From positions 1 through 64,000 of the forward strand of contig JAMPIV010017772.1 of NCBI GenBank assembly GCA_024509875.1: a DNA stretch of 64,000 nt, written 5' to 3'. The notes under the pieces were generated by a model. The model saw only the letters and a list, made by a program, of their open reading frames with translations. It made no database searches and was not told where the DNA came from. Positions 61,301 to 64,000 of this stretch are shown here, in pieces (within the stretch, counting starts at the first letter, position 1; every line of letters begins with the position of its first letter). The DNA comes from Oreohelix idahoensis (Eukaryota > Mollusca > Gastropoda > Stylommatophora > Oreohelicidae). Position numbers and translations under genes: made by a program.

Positions 61301-62910
61301 CCTTGGGAACTACATGGGACAAAAATTAGTACGGGTGGAGATTAAAGAGAGAATATGGAGATAGACAGGACATACCATCAGGAAACAGCTGTCCAGTAAA
61401 ACCAGGTTTGCCATTAACTGGAACCAGCAGGGGAAGAGAACAATGAGAAAGCCAGTGAAACCTGGAGAGTCATTGTAGAAAATGTTTGCATTGTCATAGA
61501 GATGGTTTTTAACTGATTGTATATGAGTGATTTTTCATATGAAGTTACCATTTATCGGTTTAGATTTAGGACAGTTTATGGTGCTTGTGGCCTGCTTAGT
61601 TTGATAGCTGAAGAGAAGCTGAACATTTTGAAAGCACTGGTATGTCAAAATCTGTACTGATATACTTATTCACAACTATCTCTGAAGTAAACAACTGACA
61701 TGGTATTTTAAAAAAAAAGATGGTATGTCATTATGCCCTGTGGAGCTTCTGAGGGGATGAAGAAAGACTAGTGCTATTGCTGCCTCAGGCATGTCATAAA
61801 AGTGACTAATATGAGGTTGGGCATGAGGCTGGCAACTTCATCATGTAAAACATATTGCTACAGAAACCACTGCTGGAAGAGTTTGTCATAAGCTTTCTCA
61901 AGGGGGTCATCTGAAGTGATGGCTCAGTGCTCCATAAGGAGTGAAAAAAGATGATGATGATGCATCATTATGAAGTGTATAGTTTTTTTTCTGCTAGGAA
62001 AATAATCTTGGATGTGCAAACTCTTCACAATGCGCCAGTTTTCATGAAGAAGTCATTCTTTTGTATTTATAGGTCTACAGAATTTCATCATATGTACACC
62101 ACACCTCCGATTGTATACGAGATCAGGTCTGAGCCACAGGCCCTCTATCTCTACCTCCTGTTTGCCTTACTTGATCCCCATGTGGGAATAATAGAGGCAA
62201 ACTTTTCTTCTGGAATTTTCAATGCATTTGCTACTTTGGAACTAAAGCTTTCTCAGCTCATCAATGACATTGAGCTAGGTAGAATAGACCCAGACCTCAG
62301 AATAGATCCAGCCATCAGGAAAAGTCTTAACAGTTTGATGAAAGCAAACCCACAACGTGCTAATCAAATTCGGCAAGCAGCTGAAGGAGGCAAGGACTGT
62401 TTGGCTCTAAGAATATGGCCCAAGCTTTGTCTTCTGATAGCAGCAGACACTGGAACTTTTGACCTGTATGCCACCAGGCTGCGAGATAGCTATTGTAAAG
62501 GTATAATAAATTTTCTGTTTTGCTGTTAGTTCAGCTTGATATTTCTGTAAAATGTTGTGATTTTATTTGTCATGTTTGTATTAACTAAATTAAAGTACTG
62601 TATGATTGTCAGATCTCAAATAAGTAAAAGTATTGTATGCTTGCCAAATTTTTTTTGACAGAATGAAAGCATTTAAAAAACTAAAAGCAGCAAGCATTAT
62701 GTGTGGCATGAGTTTAATATTGTCTAACTAACTGCAGGTATCCCATTGTACTCACCCATCTATGCTGCATCAGAAGGATTGCTAGGGATTAACATCTGGC
62801 CAAAAGTGCTACCTTCGCGCTACCTTCTCCACCCACGTGCACAGTTCTTTGAGTTTATCCCCGAGTACCATATGGATGAGGAGCAACCCAAAACGTACCT
62901 AATGCATCAG
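55073..62910 (+). CDS. GH3-domain acyl-adenylating protein gene (five visible exons, incomplete)
   Basis: A host gene of the GH3 family (plant GH3 amido synthetases and animal GHDC-like proteins), which activates carboxylic acids by adenylation. The substrate in animals is not established. Exons 55073-55323, 56172-56384, 60230-60375, 62073-62500 and 62738-62910 join with matching phases and GT-AG borders. They give about 403 residues of a family usually 550-600 long. ATP-binding motif 1 (TSGTSGTST) is in exon 2, the FYTPNWR and GPNAPSP block in exon 3, MYTTPP with EANFSSGIFNAF in exon 4, and the second adenylate motif YAASEG in exon 5. The start exon lies upstream of 55073 and was not found; the C-terminal exons lie downstream of 62910, beyond an inserted LTR or the window edge. 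The introns are full of transposon remnants. No frameshift or stop was seen in the exons. Confidence 0.9.
55324..56171. other. Intron with non-LTR element pieces
   Basis: 55440-55720 is a minus-strand fragment of a reverse-transcriptase C-terminus (GHTLRKP, RRGRPKNTWRRELE in translation), related to 50130-50445. 55743-56010 is a GC-rich plus-strand piece (CCTTGGCGAGGTAGAGAAGC, CTCTCAAGCCGGACAGGTAA) that resembles the 5' region of APE-type elements. Neither is intact. Confidence 0.6.
56172..56384 (+). CDS. GH3-domain gene, exon with ATP-binding motif
   Basis: 71 codons, phase 0 at both ends, acceptor at 56171, donor GAG|GTAAAT. It contains the TSGTSG loop, preceded by the ITRD-like block LTSRDIQIFAV that is usual in the family. 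Confidence 0.9.
56585..56972 (+). pseudogene. Reverse-transcriptase C-terminal fragment in the GH3 intron
   Basis: Plus-strand frames encode KKRINTFYLRCLCHILGISW and, after a frameshift near 56740, CLGHVRRKEDGLIPKDILCE and DVCKGDIKALDITPASWEDE. These are the standard C-terminal blocks of non-LTR reverse transcriptases. Ends at a stop near 56970. Confidence 0.8.
57097..57523 (-). pseudogene. Reverse-transcriptase C-terminal fragment, antisense
   Basis: On the minus strand, VATYGCETWTLNKTVAKKI, MKCYRRMLRIPWTEKKTNRE, KLKFFSHIKRHNSLEKTVMEG and GKRGRGRPRRRWTQDI form a continuous open frame of about 140 codons. This is the end of a non-LTR reverse transcriptase from a different subfamily than 56585-56972. 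Well preserved and probably a fairly recent 5'-truncated insertion. Confidence 0.85.
57564..57687 (+). repeat. 31-bp tandem repeat, four copies
   Basis: Units begin TTTAGCACTGGAGGTCTGTA and end ATGCTA or GTGCTA, differing at one or two bases. Confidence 0.95.
58024..58160 (+). pseudogene. Short reverse-transcriptase fragment
   Basis: One frame reads FGHVCRMEERQLP, a conserved block near the reverse-transcriptase C-terminus, followed by a decayed tail. Too short to classify. Confidence 0.5.
58858..59774 (+). mobile_element. Tc1/mariner element, internally deleted
   Basis: 917 bp with perfect 26-bp terminal inverted repeats (beginning TACTAGCCGCCATTAAAAAC) and TA duplications at 58856-58857 and 59775-59776. 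The perfect repeats suggest recent movement. Inserted in the hAT remnant, which lies in the GH3 gene intron. Confidence 0.93.
59166..59483 (+). pseudogene. Tc1 transposase N-terminus
   Basis: From the ATG at 59166 (MPRLSSQERWQAVGMLSSGM) the frame encodes the paired helix-turn-helix DNA-binding region of a Tc1-type transposase, with REVARHFNCDQSTIVRLNQR and the GRPR-like hinge RPRLGQPRVTT. After about 100 codons it diverges and stops at 59483, before the DDE catalytic domain. Expected full length is about 340 residues. Confidence 0.88.
60049..60190 (+). repeat. Leader fragment of an APE-type non-LTR element, copy 1
   Basis: Shares GTGACTAATACGAGG, GGGCTGGCAACCTCATGTAA and ATTGCCACAGAA blocks with 61110-61325 (inverted) and 61727-61935. 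It resembles the leader upstream of the endonuclease fragment at 48346. Confidence 0.65.
60230..60375 (+). CDS. GH3-domain gene, third visible exon
   Basis: Acceptor CTTGTTAG ends at 60229; donor ACAG|GTCTGC. Enters in phase 0, leaves after two bases of a codon. It encodes GMSVMFRCMLDAYPDTKYLN, then KIFYTPNWRYTMDGVPIGPN, a block that precedes the MYTTPP motif in the family. Confidence 0.88.
60376..62072. other. Intron with repeats
   Basis: Holds leader fragments of an APE-type non-LTR element at 61110-61325 (minus) and 61727-61935 (plus), and a G-run at 61021-61032. A short open stretch bounded by AG and GT (61564-61639, FRTVYGACGLLSLIAEEKLN) looks exon-like, but its 76 bases do not fit the phase of the flanking exons. 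Confidence 0.6.
62073..62500 (+). CDS. GH3-domain gene, fourth visible exon
   Basis: Acceptor TTTATAG ends at 62072; donor AAAG|GTATAA. It completes the split Arg codon from the previous exon and encodes FHHMYTTPPIVYEIRSEPQ, YLYLLFALLDPHVGIIEANF and QLINDIELGRIDPDLRIDP, all conserved in GH3 proteins. The largest visible exon, 142 codons. Confidence 0.93.
62738..62910 (+). CDS. GH3-domain gene, fifth visible exon
   Basis: Acceptor CTAACTGCAG ends at 62737; donor CATCAG|GTAGAT. Completes the Gly codon from exon 4 and encodes IPLYSPIYAASEGLLGINIW, LPSRYLLHPRAQFFEFIP and EQPKTYLMHQ. YAASEG corresponds to the second adenylate-binding motif of the family. Ends in phase 0; further exons are expected beyond 63292. 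Confidence 0.93.
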
Positions 62911-63291
62911 GTAGATTATAGTTCTTTCAAAAAAATAATTACAGCAGGGTACATGATTCAGATATTTAGACAAATAGTCTAGCAGGTGTTAAGAAAGTCA
63001 ACAGATTATAGCAGAGAGACAAAATATCAAGAGAAAAGAGTGAACAACTAACCAGTTGACAGGCAAAGATATGAATAGTAAATGCCAACAGAAATATGGT
63101 TAGAAAATGATAAACAGATGTGCCATCAAGCAGACAGATATTTAAAGAGGATAGAGAATGGACATTTATTAGAAACTAATCCTTAGATTCTTCTCTTTGA
63201 AGTTCATTTTTTTTTGGCTGTCTCTGCTTATTACTTACTTATTTACTTAGTCGTTCTTCTTCTACCGTGAGGTGTAGAGGTTTTGGAAGAG
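62911..63291. other. Start of the following intron
   Basis: No coding signal or named repeat seen up to the LTR at 63292. Confidence 0.6.
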
Positions 63292-64000
63292 TGTGATGAA
63301 GTACTGAAATTCTGTTTTTCAACAGGCACCAGTTTTCTTCTCCAGGCATAGTATTTGAGTTTCGTCTGGTTCTGGTTTTTCTTCTCTGAATATTCATCGT
63401 GTTTGGTTTTTTTCTGTAGGTATGTAATTGCGTTTTTTTTTAATGACGGAGGGTTTGTTTTGTACTCACACCAGTTTTCTTTTCTTCTAATTATTCGCGA
63501 TCACGTATATTTTTCTTTGTTTACGGAAATCATTATTTCGTGCATGCCTGTATGACGCAAGTCAGAAACACACGTGGTCGCGATAAACAGGTCACAGCTT
63601 ACTTTCAAATCTGATTGGCGTAGGTCACAGTTATTTAATTTTTTAGCGTTTCCATTGGTCTGAGTAGGAAGCTTAGCTAGGACGTAGGCGGTAATCAGCG
63701 GGAGTTTTTCCTTGTATATAAACATGGCTTAGGCAACTCTCTCTCTCTGAAGAAATATTTGCCTGCCGTGAACCTTAAAATTTTTGTCTGCTTCAAGCGG
63801 AAGAAACGCGATCATTTTGGTATGTAATAATTTTATTAGCATTTTACTTATTAGTGGGTTCTTTGATAGAGTCTTGGCCCGTTTAAGTAAAGGTTCTTCG
63901 GGGACATTAACTTAATAGTGATAAACATGAGCGCCATCCATTACTATCTTAGAAGAATGATGTAAATGTAAAGTGTGCATAATTCTTTCTAGGATTAGTG
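63292..64000 (+). repeat. Diverged LTR of the element A family, cut by the window edge
   Basis: Begins TGTGATGAAGTACTG and stays collinear with 2550-3180 over its whole length. Shared blocks include ATCGTGTTTGGT, TTACTTATTAGTGGGTT, GCGCCATCCATTACT and GATGTAAATGTAAA. Clearly more diverged than the two LTRs of element A are from each other. TATA box at 63715 and GTATGT at 63820 are conserved. It lies downstream of the fifth GH3 exon, in the same orientation as the gene. Whether it is a solo LTR or a 5' LTR cannot be seen. Confidence 0.88.

Noticed and set aside
61564..61639. Possible extra GH3 exon (FRTVYGACGLLSLIAEEK)
   Set aside because: Has AG and GT borders, but its 76 bases would break the phase between the exons at 60230 and 62073, which join correctly without it.

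Overview
The window is animal nuclear DNA that is almost entirely transposable elements, with part of one host gene near its right end. There are no prokaryotic features. The host gene is a multi-exon GH3-domain acyl-adenylating enzyme of the kind found in invertebrates. The surrounding elements are Gmr1-like Ty3/gypsy, APE-type and RNase-H-type non-LTR elements, Tc1/mariner, pogo/Tigger, hAT and SINE-like repeats. Together they suggest a marine or aquatic invertebrate, most likely a lophotrochozoan such as a mollusc; that placement is inference.

Bases 1-11102 hold a minus-strand Gmr1-like element (D), cut by the left edge, of which gag, leader, primer-binding site and 5' LTR remain. A second element (A, 2550-9783) sits inside that LTR. 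It is bounded by a 5-bp target-site duplication (ACACC), has LTRs of 2.0-2.6 kb, and has an internal region of only 2.7 kb that carries gag and a protease-like ORF but no reverse transcriptase or integrase. Bases 11103-13901 have no recognisable gene.

Bases 13907-39197 are a nested pair of Gmr1-like elements. The outer copy (B; TSD ATCAG; 1.43-kb LTRs) has a gag-pol remnant at 16702-21593 with several stops and frameshifts and a mutated integrase catalytic residue. Just before its polypurine tract it is interrupted by a younger sibling (C; 22313-37716; TSD GATTT; 1.33-kb LTRs). C encodes gag, then protease, integrase, reverse transcriptase and RNase H in that order, which is the inverted pol order of Gmr1. 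Between RNase H and the 3' LTR it carries a further gene of about 550 codons with a cysteine-pair N-terminus and no recognised function. B lacks this gene. The 5' LTR of C is interrupted by 3.27 kb (23404-26673) that reads as a second pass through C's own LTR end, leader and gag, interleaved with an unrelated antisense gag element. This is probably an assembly artefact.

Bases 39203-55000 are intergenic sequence filled with repeat fragments: a non-LTR element with an RNase H domain that is split by a 366-nt poly-G tract, an APE endonuclease fragment, three copies of a SINE-like repeat, a Tigger-like element holding one of those SINE copies, a small MITE, and a pogo-family element inserted at a TA inside a reverse-transcriptase fragment.

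Bases 55073-62910 carry five consecutive, phase-consistent exons of the GH3-domain gene on the plus strand, with the ATP-binding TSGTSG motif and a YAASEG motif. Its first and last exons are not visible. Its introns contain a hAT transposase remnant split by a Tc1/mariner derivative and several non-LTR fragments. The window ends inside another, diverged LTR of the element A family (63292 to the edge), which lies downstream of the last visible exon and probably in an intron.
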